DNA of 12,640 bases. Source: Candidatus Nomurabacteria bacterium. Its GTDB lineage: Bacteria > Patescibacteriota > Minisyncoccia > Phycocordibacterales > PALSA-1337. Both the position numbers and the translations under genes were made by a program. The stretch is from NCBI GenBank assembly GCA_943354625.1, contig CALRCS010000016.1, forward strand, positions 1-12,640, in the 5' to 3' direction. The notes beneath the pieces are model-generated. The model was not told the DNA's origin. It was given only the letters and a program-made list of their open reading frames with translations, and did not search any database. Below, piece by piece: positions 6,958 to 11,962 of the stretch (position 1 is the stretch's first letter; each line of letters opens with the position of its first letter).

Positions 6958-7695
6958 TTAAATTATATCATACCTTGGCACACCAACTTCTTTTGTCTCC
7001 ATTTGTATATCACCAAAATGGTTTTCTTGTGTGACATGAATGATTCCTTGCTTCACTAATTCAAGCATAGCTAGAAAACCTACGATAATATTTATTTTCT
7101 CCTTTTTATGTACACTAGTAAAATCACTAAATTTCATCTTTAGTCCAGAAGTTATACGTCCTGTAAGACTTTTTATCATATCCTCAAGGCTGATAACCTC
7201 TCTGATGATAGCTTTTGGGATATTTTCTTTTTTCGGTAGAGCTTTGATTATATCTTTTATAGCTTTAGATATGGAGGATAGATTTATTCCTTTATTTGGC
7301 GAAAATACAGGTTCAATATGGCGACTCTGGGATTGAGGAAAAATAATATGTAAACCAAAAAGATTATTTATTTTAGTACTAGCTTCTTTTATCCTTTGAT
7401 AAATTTTTAGTCGTGTTTCTAGATCCTCAATTCCATCTGTCTCTTCTTCTGTCAAAATAAGATTTGGTAAAAGTGATTTTGATTTTATTAAAAGTAAAGT
7501 TGAAGCTATTAGAATAAACTGAGCAGAGTCAGCCATGGGCATGTTTTCAAAACCTTGAATATGAGCTATGAAATCATCTGTAACTTTTGATAAAGCTATA
7601 TCGTTTATAAAAAGTTTTCTTTTTTCGACTAGAGAAAGAAGAAGATCGAGTGGACCCTCGAAAACAGGAATCTTTATAGTAAATGTGTCTGGCAT
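6958..7695 (-). CDS. scpA: segregation and condensation protein A (kleisin)
   Basis: The 245-aa kleisin bridges the SMC heads and binds ScpB. The N-terminal signature FEGPLDLLLSLVEKRKLFIN then DIALSKVTDDFIAHI binds the SMC neck. The middle has the helical stretch ASTLLLIKSKSLLPNL, and the C-terminal winged helix (about 185-235: FLAMLELVKQGIIHVTQ) binds the SMC head. The start ATG at 7695 matches the family, and an extended consensus -10 ends 6 bases before it, which would place the first transcribed base on the A of ATG. It is the first gene of the scpA-scpB-ftsW-murG unit, linking chromosome segregation to septal wall synthesis. Confidence 0.95.
   Translation of the reverse strand: MPDTFTIKIPVFEGPLDLLLSLVEKRKLFINDIALSKVTDDFIAHIQGFENMPMADSAQFILIASTLLLIKSKSLLPNLILTEEETDGIEDLETRLKIYQRIKEASTKINNLFGLHIIFPQSQSRHIEPVFSPNKGINLSSISKAIKDIIKALPKKENIPKAIIREVISLEDMIKSLTGRITSGLKMKFSDFTSVHKKEKINIIVGFLAMLELVKQGIIHVTQENHFGDIQMETKEVGVPRYDII
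6962..6970 (-). promoter_or_regulatory. possible internal promoter for scpB
   Basis: The minus strand reads TGATATAAT within the last codons of scpA. It ends 10 bases before the scpB ATG. The consensus match is full, but AT-rich coding sequence (Asp-Ile-Ile codons) can make it by chance. Confidence 0.35.
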
Positions 7696-7701
7696 TCATA
7701 T

Positions 7702-7710
7702 ATTATAGCA
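7702..7710 (-). promoter_or_regulatory. scpA extended -10, predicted leaderless start
   Basis: The minus strand reads TGCTATAAT, a perfect extended -10. Six bases separate it from the ATG, the usual distance from a -10 to the first transcribed base, so the mRNA should start at the start codon itself. It directly follows the terminator of the upstream cassette. No -35 is visible. Confidence 0.7.
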
Positions 7711-7724
7711 AATAATTTATATAA

Positions 7725-7755
7725 AAAGAGAGGACCCGCGTATTCTCGCGGGTCC
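7725..7755 (-). terminator. terminator of the two-gene accessory cassette
   Basis: A perfect 9-bp GC-rich stem (7732-7740 with 7747-7755, loop of 6) on the minus strand is followed by TCTCTTTTTAT. It lies just after the stop of the 101-aa gene and insulates scpA from it. The tail resembles those of the two + strand terminators near 10850 and 11870. Confidence 0.85.
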
Positions 7756-7762
7756 AATGCAC

Positions 7763-8068
7763 TTATGCCATTACGTGGCTACCTGGGGTCTGGGTTCTGG
7801 TAAACTGACTCTTCAGTTTTTCCAATAACTCATTGAGAGATTCGATTTCATCAGGGTATATTTCCAATCGATCAATCTTTCTTTGTGTCATATCGTTAGC
7901 AAATCTGATCTTGCCTTGGCGGTACGACACAAGGCACGTTACTGGATAAGAAAACACTTCGATGCGATGAGTTCCATTTTCTTGATCCAGTGGATTATCG
8001 GTAGTGATTACTGCATCTGGAAGTAAGTTCTGGATTTTATTTACGAGATCCCTAACCTCAGAGTTCAT
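7763..8068 (-). CDS. hypothetical soluble protein, second gene of a two-gene cassette
   Basis: This 101-aa product is of unknown function. An N-terminal helix (MNSEVRDLVNKIQNLLP) is followed by a predicted beta-rich middle (HRIEVFSYPVTCLVSYRQGKIRFA) and a C-terminal helix (IESLNELLEKLKSQF); no signal peptide or membrane segment. A longer frame reaches 8116, but ATG at 8068 is chosen because AAGGAG lies six bases upstream (8075-8080), the only strong Shine-Dalgarno site at a start in this window. The start overlaps the last 11 bases of the preceding membrane-protein gene, so the two are probably translationally coupled and work together. It looks less AT-rich than the flanking scpA and trpS genes, suggesting possible acquisition. 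Confidence 0.7.
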   Translation of the reverse strand: MNSEVRDLVNKIQNLLPDAVITTDNPLDQENGTHRIEVFSYPVTCLVSYRQGKIRFANDMTQRKIDRLEIYPDEIESLNELLEKLKSQFTRTQTPGSHVMA

Positions 8069-8465
8069 GATAGTCTCCTTCTTTTTGTTTTTGATCGAGT
8101 GTTGGTAGTAAAGCACGTAAATGAGTTGCTATCGAAAGCATATTACCAGTGGTCTTTCCAATGTTCCCGAACACTAGGTAAATCATGTAGGCCACGCTAA
8201 TGTCGAAGCCTATAGTGTAGGTTAAGTTCCACCAGCCGGAGGAACTATCTGTGCTAAAGCTCGTGTCTATTCCAGCTAGTACTAGCTTGTAGATTATCAC
8301 CGCACTTATTACGATCACAGATAGCGGAATTACTATTGCTACCACAAACTTCTCAAATACATAGTTTGTGAGGTGCATGATGGCGAACATTGCGGCTATT
8401 AAAGTCGCAACAAGGCCAGCAAAGATTATCCATAGAATACAATAGACTAAGGAAAAGATTCTCAT
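8058..8465 (-). CDS. three-span membrane protein, first gene of a two-gene cassette
   Basis: This 135-aa hydrophobic protein has probable membrane segments at about residues 3-33, 40-63 and 83-103, a Ser/Thr/Asp-rich loop with GWW between the second and third, and a polar C-terminal tail. No family is recognised. The stop (8058-8060) lies inside the start region of the next gene, which has a strong Shine-Dalgarno site, so they form an overlapping pair. Promoter elements TTGAAT and TATCTT with 17-base spacing lie at 8506-8534, giving a leader of about 34 bases. ATG at 8465 has no Shine-Dalgarno site; later in-frame ATGs fall inside the first membrane helix and are less likely. The pair sits between trpS and scpA. 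Confidence 0.65.
   Translation of the reverse strand: MRIFSLVYCILWIIFAGLVATLIAAMFAIMHLTNYVFEKFVVAIVIPLSVIVISAVIIYKLVLAGIDTSFSTDSSSGWWNLTYTIGFDISVAYMIYLVFGNIGKTTGNMLSIATHLRALLPTLDQKQKEGDYHEL
8075..8080 (-). promoter_or_regulatory. strong Shine-Dalgarno site setting the start of the 101-aa gene
   Basis: AAGGAG on the minus strand, six bases before the ATG at 8068. It decides between that ATG and the in-frame start at 8116. It lies within the coding sequence of the upstream membrane-protein gene. Confidence 0.8.
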
Positions 8466-8505
8466 TTTTTTATGGTTTAATTGTTGAGGAGAGCGAATTT
8501 ACTAA

Positions 8506-8534
8506 AAGATACCACAATATAACTAATGATTCAA
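8506..8534 (-). promoter_or_regulatory. promoter of the two-gene accessory cassette
   Basis: On the minus strand, TTGAAT (8529-8534) and TATCTT (8506-8511) are 17 bases apart, with TGG just before the -10 making it extended. It lies between the trpS stop and the cassette start, and has a recognisable -35, unlike several core-gene promoters here. Confidence 0.5.
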
Positions 8535-8550
8535 TCTCTAGTGTTTTCTG

Positions 8551-9501
8551 TTATATTACCCCAATAGCTGTCTTAATTTCTGAAAGTTTTTTATCAGCGA
8601 TACTTCTTGCTTTATTTGCTCCATCGTCTAATATCTTTTTTATAGTATCTGTATCTTTTGCTATCTCTTCTCTCCTTTCTCGTAGAGGTTTTATAAATAA
8701 ATCCAAATCTTCAATCAATGCTTCCTTTAATATTTTATATTTACCTTTATTATTATCATAAAGAGTCTTCATTTCAGTTTCTGATCTAAATAGTTTGTGG
8801 ATATTATAAACATTCATCGGTATATCTCCACTTGAGTCTGTAACAATGCTCATTACAGCTTTTACTATCTCATCTCTAGAAGAAAAAAGTGGAATAGTGT
8901 TTCCATGACTCTTTGACATCTTTTGACCATCAGTCCCAGGAATTATGGCTACTTCTTTTATAATTAGTGCTTCAGGAAGTTTGAATGTTTCTCCAAAAGT
9001 GTTATTGAACTTTTGGGCAGTATCACGTGCGTACTCTATATGTTGTTTTTGGTCCTGCCCTACAGGTACTGTATCTGTATTATAAAGTAGAATATCTGCA
9101 GCCATAAGTATAGGATAATTAAAAGTACCAGCAGAAATTTCTTTATCCTTTGCTTCAGCGTCCTTAAAAGCATGAGCTCTCATAAGGTATGGCATTGTTG
9201 TAATGGTATCAAAAATCCATGCGAGCTCGGTGTGAGCAGAGACATCACTTTGTTTAAATAGGACCGATCTTTTTGGGTCAATACCAATAGCGAGATAGTC
9301 AATAATAAGTTCAAGACTATTTCTTCTCATTTCATCACTATTTTGAATAAAGTTCAGAGCATGATAGTCGGCTATCATAAAATGGCAGTCATATTGACCA
9401 ACTGTTTGGAATTCAAGCCATTGTTTCATCGCACCAAAATAGTTTCCTATATGTGGACGACCGGTTGGCTTTATTCCTGAAAGTAATATTTTTTTTGACA
9501 T
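8551..9501 (-). CDS. trpS: tryptophan--tRNA ligase
   Basis: The 316-aa class I synthetase charges tRNA-Trp in the cytoplasm. The HIGH-type motif is PHIGN at 16-20 in SGIKPTGRPHIGNYFGAM, and KMSKS is at 194-198 in GTDGQKMSKSHGN. Other TrpRS landmarks are DYHAL, the FPILMAADIL-like NYPILMAADILLY, and VGQDQKQHIE. Length and C-terminal region fit the short bacterial type and the gene looks intact. ATG at 9501 is the family start. It follows dnaJ by only 14 bases, yet that gap carries a TATAAT ending six bases before the ATG, so an own leaderless transcript is predicted in addition to possible co-transcription with dnaJ. Confidence 0.97.
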   Translation of the reverse strand: MSKKILLSGIKPTGRPHIGNYFGAMKQWLEFQTVGQYDCHFMIADYHALNFIQNSDEMRRNSLELIIDYLAIGIDPKRSVLFKQSDVSAHTELAWIFDTITTMPYLMRAHAFKDAEAKDKEISAGTFNYPILMAADILLYNTDTVPVGQDQKQHIEYARDTAQKFNNTFGETFKLPEALIIKEVAIIPGTDGQKMSKSHGNTIPLFSSRDEIVKAVMSIVTDSSGDIPMNVYNIHKLFRSETEMKTLYDNNKGKYKILKEALIEDLDLFIKPLRERREEIAKDTDTIKKILDDGANKARSIADKKLSEIKTAIGVI

Positions 9502-9507
9502 GGGTAT

Positions 9508-9513
9508 ATTATA
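9508..9513 (-). promoter_or_regulatory. trpS -10, predicted leaderless start
   Basis: TATAAT on the minus strand fills the short gap between dnaJ and trpS, with 6 bases to the ATG. It lacks the TG extension; TTAAAG at a 17-base distance is only a weak -35. Confidence 0.5.
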
Positions 9514-9515
9514 TA

Positions 9516-10379
9516 CTATAACCCCTCTTTCTTTAATTCCTCTACCAGCCTCTGTGCAGTCTTTGAAAGCTTTCTCGGCATCTCCACTTTAGTAACAATA
9601 AGTAAATCCCCTCTTCTTCCCCTTTCATCTGGAACACCCTTTTGTCGAACACGTAATATTTCATTATGAGTTGTGCCAGCTGGTATTTTTAATTCTATTT
9701 TTCCATCTAGAGTTTCAATATCTAAACTTGCTCCAAGTAGAGCTGTTGTTAGTTTTAAATTAAGTTCCATGATTAAATTTAAACCTTCTTTTCTAAAGAC
9801 ATCATGTTCGCCTACCCAGATTCGAACTATAAGATCTCCCTTTCCACCCTGACCCTCTTCACCCTTTCCTGGCACACGTAATCCTTGTCCATTCTCAACT
9901 CCTGAAGGGATTTTAACTGAAATCTTTTCCTTATTTATATTTAAATCTTTCTCAACACCAAAAACTGCTTCTTTAAAAGAAAGTTGAACATCTATTGTAA
10001 TATTTGCTCCTTTGCGTGGACGACGTCCGCCGCCTCCTCCAAAAAAGTCACTAAAAATATCTCCCAAATCAAATTCAAATGATTGGCCATTTTGACCTTG
10101 ATATTGTTTTGCAAATCCAGAAAAATCAAAGCCACCGCCATTAAAGCCTCCTTGATTGGGATTGAAACCAGATGGTCCTGCGGATCCAAATGTATCGTAT
10201 TGTTGGCGCTTCTGATCATCTGATAATGCAGTGTATGCCTCATTAATCTCTTTGAATTTTGTATCATTACCCTGATTTTTATCAGGATGATGTTCATGAG
10301 CCAGCTTTCTAAAAGCTTTTTTTATGTCCTCTTTTGAAGCATTTTTTTCTACACCTAGTATTTTGTAGTAGTCCTTCAT
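9516..10379 (-). CDS. dnaJ: DnaJ/CbpA-type Hsp40 co-chaperone without zinc fingers
   Basis: The 287-aa co-chaperone stimulates DnaK ATP hydrolysis and delivers substrates. The J domain spans residues 1-65 with HPD at 31-33. A Gly/Phe-rich region (about 68-120) follows, then a C-terminal peptide-binding domain with VKIPSGVENGQGLRVPGKGEEG and LKIPAGTTHNEILRVRQKGVP. The CxxCxGxG zinc repeats of classical DnaJ are absent, so this is the class B (CbpA-like) form; cbpA would be an equally fair symbol. It is separated from the C-terminal dnaK segment by an accessory block instead of following it directly. ATG at 10379 has an extended -10-like TGCTATTAT ending 8 bases upstream and no Shine-Dalgarno site. 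Confidence 0.93.
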   Translation of the reverse strand: MKDYYKILGVEKNASKEDIKKAFRKLAHEHHPDKNQGNDTKFKEINEAYTALSDDQKRQQYDTFGSAGPSGFNPNQGGFNGGGFDFSGFAKQYQGQNGQSFEFDLGDIFSDFFGGGGGRRPRKGANITIDVQLSFKEAVFGVEKDLNINKEKISVKIPSGVENGQGLRVPGKGEEGQGGKGDLIVRIWVGEHDVFRKEGLNLIMELNLKLTTALLGASLDIETLDGKIELKIPAGTTHNEILRVRQKGVPDERGRRGDLLIVTKVEMPRKLSKTAQRLVEELKKEGL

Positions 10380-10387
10380 GGGTTTAA

Positions 10388-10396
10388 ATAATAGCA
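10388..10396 (-). promoter_or_regulatory. dnaJ extended -10, predicted near-leaderless start
   Basis: The minus strand reads TGCTATTAT; the hexamer ends 8 bases before the dnaJ ATG, leaving a leader of about 2 bases. No -35 is evident. The element lies back to back with the + strand promoter at 10418-10446. Confidence 0.5.
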
Positions 10397-10417
10397 GATT
10401 TAATGCTATAAGTAGCC

Positions 10418-10446
10418 TTGACTATAACATATTATAGTGATATATA
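10418..10446 (+). promoter_or_regulatory. promoter of the 107-aa gene
   Basis: TTGACT (10418-10423) and TATATA (10441-10446) are 17 bases apart, with TGA just before the -10, making it extended. It gives a leader of about 19 bases before the ATG at 10472. It closely resembles the promoter at 11368-11396. Confidence 0.65.
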
Positions 10447-10471
10447 TGAATAAAAGTTCTTAACAGAATAT

Positions 10472-10795
10472 ATGAAAAACAATGAAATAATAGACATCAC
10501 AATGTCATTTGCTAAATTTGCGTGCATGGTAACCTCCTTGGACGGCAGAATGAGATACTCCATACCAAAACTAAGGAGGAGTGGGTATGATAGGAGGATA
10601 AGTGATAAATTGCGAAAGGCTCTGGGGCTCGTAGGTTCAGAGTGTGTCACGTTTGGTGAATTGTCTTTAGGGCAAATTACTAGCCCAGAGGTCACCCCTG
10701 ATGTGCTTAGTAAGGAAGGAATTAGAAAGACTTCACTTGATAAGCTCGTTGAACTCTTTAAACGTTTTGGCATTGCTTGGAAAGTGAGTAGTTAG
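10472..10795 (+). CDS. hypothetical 107-aa protein in the dnaK-dnaJ block
   Basis: No family is recognised. The product is basic and appears soluble; residues about 30-55 are Arg/Lys-rich, and it ends in an amphipathic helix (TSLDKLVELFKRFGIAWKV). The + strand is preferred over a 113-codon frame on the other strand because a TTGACT-17-TATATA promoter and a strong + oriented terminator bracket it. ATG at 10472 has no Shine-Dalgarno site; a second in-frame ATG at 10502 is possible. Two tandem AGG-AGG arginine pairs (10574-10579, 10592-10597) act as internal Shine-Dalgarno-like sequences, and the first can pair with CCTCCTT at 10533-10539, so the early mRNA may fold. Opposite orientation to dnaJ and dnaK suggests an inserted gene. 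Confidence 0.6.
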   Translation: MKNNEIIDITMSFAKFACMVTSLDGRMRYSIPKLRRSGYDRRISDKLRKALGLVGSECVTFGELSLGQITSPEVTPDVLSKEGIRKTSLDKLVELFKRFGIAWKVSS

Positions 10796-10824
10796 AACTA
10801 ACCATGCTTTGTTGTCTCACCGAA

Positions 10825-10862
10825 AGCCGGCTCCCACGCGTGGGTAGCCGGCTCTCTTTTTT
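10825..10862 (+). terminator. rho-independent terminator after the 107-aa gene
   Basis: AGCCGGCT arms at 10825-10832 and 10846-10853 with an inner CCCA/TGGG extension and CGCG loop form a very stable stem, followed by CTC and six T. It shares its outer arm and tail with the terminator at 11839-11876. The convergent toxin gene ends just beyond it. Confidence 0.9.
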
Positions 10863-10869
10863 ATATCTT

Positions 10870-11136
10870 TTAATACACATCATCGTGTGCACCGACATAG
10901 TGCAAGTAAATATGTTCATCGTCAAATTCAAAAATTAGTCTATATTTATAATTGATACTGCATGCATATAATTTTAATAGTTTTCCATGGAGTTTATGAG
11001 TGTGCAAAGGTGCTGCCTTTACATCATTTTCTAAAAGCCTAAAAACTTTCTCTATTGTTTTAGATAAATCCTTATGTTGAATTAAAAACTTATCAAGATC
11101 TCTGACAAAAGATGTTGTTGGGGCTAACTTGCGCAT
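10870..11136 (-). CDS. RelE/YafQ-type toxin (mRNA interferase)
   Basis: The 88-aa product matches the type II toxin superfamily RelE/ParE, closest in pattern to YafQ: a basic N-terminus with two helices (TTSFVRDLDKFLIQ and LSKTIEKVFRLLEN), then HKLHGKLLKLYACSINYKYRLIFEF and the C-terminal LHYVGAHDDVY. YafQ-family toxins cut mRNA on the ribosome; the histidines in HKLHG and GAHDDVY and the arginine in YRLIFEF are at the usual active-site positions. The length is standard and the gene looks intact. It starts 12 bases after a 59-aa antitoxin-like gene, the usual order. Its stop lies just beyond the terminator of the convergent 107-aa gene. Whether it acts as mRNase or gyrase-type ParE toxin cannot be settled, but the HDDVY ending favours RelE/YafQ. 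Confidence 0.88.
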   Translation of the reverse strand: MRKLAPTTSFVRDLDKFLIQHKDLSKTIEKVFRLLENDVKAAPLHTHKLHGKLLKLYACSINYKYRLIFEFDDEHIYLHYVGAHDDVY

Positions 11137-11148
11137 TAAGACAAAAAA

Positions 11149-11328
11149 TTAACGTGATTTTTTTAAGACGTCACGCATCAGTGCTTTAGCAGAGGAATAG
11201 ACTTTAAATTCTCCATGCTCTAGTTCCCATTTTGATACAGCAACTTTGAATTCAAGTAATGCCCTACTTGCTTCTCTGGTTAATTTTTCTACTCTATCTG
11301 CTTGTTTTTGTAATGTAAGTGTATTCAT
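11149..11328 (-). CDS. antitoxin partner of the RelE/YafQ-like toxin
   Basis: This 59-aa frame starts at ATG 11328 and stops at TAA 11149-11151. It is mostly helical and charged, with an N-terminal helix (NTLTLQKQADRVEKLTREA) and a tail reading HGEFKVYSSAKALMRDVLKK. A C-terminal 'short beta strand then AKALxxDL' tail is typical of small RelB-like antitoxins that wrap the toxin. Position, orientation and the 12-base gap to the toxin support the assignment more than sequence similarity. No clear DNA-binding fold is visible at the N-terminus, so autoregulation would need a motif I cannot see. TATACT ends 9 bases before the ATG with TTGTGA at a 16-base spacing upstream, predicting a leader of about 3 bases. 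Confidence 0.75.
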   Translation of the reverse strand: MNTLTLQKQADRVEKLTREASRALLEFKVAVSKWELEHGEFKVYSSAKALMRDVLKKSR

Positions 11329-11337
11329 ATAGTTTAA

Positions 11338-11365
11338 AGTATACGATAGAGAAAAGAGTTCACAA
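11338..11365 (-). promoter_or_regulatory. promoter of the toxin-antitoxin pair
   Basis: On the minus strand, TTGTGA (11360-11365) and TATACT (11338-11343) are 16 bases apart; the -10 ends 9 bases before the antitoxin ATG. Its -35 overlaps an 8-base palindrome (CAATATTG, 11363-11370) shared with the divergent promoter. Confidence 0.5.
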
Positions 11366-11367
11366 TA

Positions 11368-11396
11368 TTGACTCTATGACTAACTAATGATATAAA
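11368..11396 (+). promoter_or_regulatory. promoter of the ribbon-helix-helix gene
   Basis: TTGACT (11368-11373) and TATAAA (11391-11396) are 17 bases apart, with TGA directly before the -10. This is one of the best promoter matches in the window. The predicted start near 11403 leaves a leader of about 87 bases to the ATG at 11490, in which only a short GGAC/GTCC hairpin was noticed. Confidence 0.7.
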
Positions 11397-11489
11397 GTTA
11401 CAAACGGACTTCGGACGGATGTCCAGAGTTCTTCGTCAGATGTATCAAGCTGTTCAAGAGATTGAATAGCTTACGGAATGAGGATTATA

Positions 11490-11831
11490 ATGAGACAAAA
11501 AAGAATAGGTGAAAGATTAAGGAAGGGTCGTGTAACAATCACTCTGCCGGTTGACTTACTTAAGCGATTAGAGGAAGAAGCAAGAAAGACTGAGAGAAAT
11601 TCTCTCTCTGCACTTATAAGCTCAAGGTTATCAACAACACCTCCAATTTCTGATGATCATATTTTAGTTATTGGTACATTAACTGACAAGGCAAAGTACC
11701 CTGAACTTGTCAACGCACTTGCAGTATTGCGAGATTACTTAACTATAAATTCAATTAGCGGAAATCTGAATTTTGATGCTCACGTCGATGCAGTTGTAAC
11801 TACTGCAATTCAAGGACCACAACTGTCGTAA
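11490..11831 (+). CDS. ribbon-helix-helix (CopG/Arc-like) DNA-binding protein
   Basis: This 113-aa protein has an N-terminal ribbon-helix-helix pattern: the strand GRVTITLPVDL followed by two helices (LLKRLEEEARKTERN and SLSALISSRL), the fold used by CopG, Arc and many antitoxins to bind operator DNA as dimers. The remaining 60 or so residues contain a helix (YPELVNALAVLRDYLTI) and an unrecognised tail, perhaps for oligomerisation or a ligand. ATG at 11490 is preferred because GAGG (11480-11483) lies six bases upstream; an in-frame ATG at 11478 would add four residues. It is divergent from the toxin-antitoxin pair, so it may regulate that pair or itself through the shared promoter region. A hairpin with T-run closes it. 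It is an intact, complete gene. Confidence 0.75.
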   Translation: MRQKRIGERLRKGRVTITLPVDLLKRLEEEARKTERNSLSALISSRLSTTPPISDDHILVIGTLTDKAKYPELVNALAVLRDYLTINSISGNLNFDAHVDAVVTTAIQGPQLS

Positions 11832-11838
11832 TACCAAA

Positions 11839-11876
11839 AGCCGGCCTCCTCATACAGGGCGCCGGCTCTCTTTTTA
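11839..11876 (+). terminator. rho-independent terminator after the ribbon-helix-helix gene
   Basis: AGCCGGC (11839-11845) pairs with GCCGGCT (11861-11867), with further partial pairing inside around a CATAC loop, followed by CTC and five T. It shares outer arm and tail with the terminator of the 107-aa gene. Confidence 0.85.
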
Positions 11877-11880
11877 TCCA

Positions 11881-11919
11881 AAAGTAAAAATCTACGAAAA
11901 GTTCGTAGAAATTTACTTT
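11881..11919 (-). terminator. dnaK terminator
   Basis: Two 18-base arms (11881-11898 and 11902-11919) are inverted copies with only two central mismatches and a 3-base loop. On the minus strand the inner CTACGAA/TTCGTAG stem is followed by ATTTTT. It lies about 45 bases beyond the dnaK stop and faces the terminator of the convergent gene. Confidence 0.75.
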
Positions 11920-11962
11920 GTGATAGTTCTGATAACGTTAAGTTCGCTTTTTATTTTTTGTC

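Noticed and set aside
8069..8116. A 16-residue N-terminal extension of the 101-aa protein
   Set aside because: A strong Shine-Dalgarno site lies six bases before the internal ATG at 8068, and the extension overlaps the upstream gene further without a better start signal.
8390..8761. A 123-codon + strand frame across the trpS end and the cassette promoter
   Set aside because: It is antisense to the well-identified trpS and to the membrane-protein gene, and has no family signature.
9992..10297. A 101-codon minus-strand frame inside dnaJ
   Set aside because: It is an out-of-frame shadow of the Gly/Phe-rich region of DnaJ.
10432..10773. A 113-codon minus-strand frame overlapping the 107-aa gene
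   Set aside because: The + strand frame has a consensus promoter and a terminator in the right direction; the N-terminal part of the minus frame lacks both. Only its last 31 codons, behind a Shine-Dalgarno site, are kept as a weak finding.
11401..11480. Possible riboswitch or tRNA-like fold in the leader of the ribbon-helix-helix gene
   Set aside because: Only a 4-bp GGAC/GTCC hairpin could be drawn; no known riboswitch core, tRNA arms or T-run was seen.
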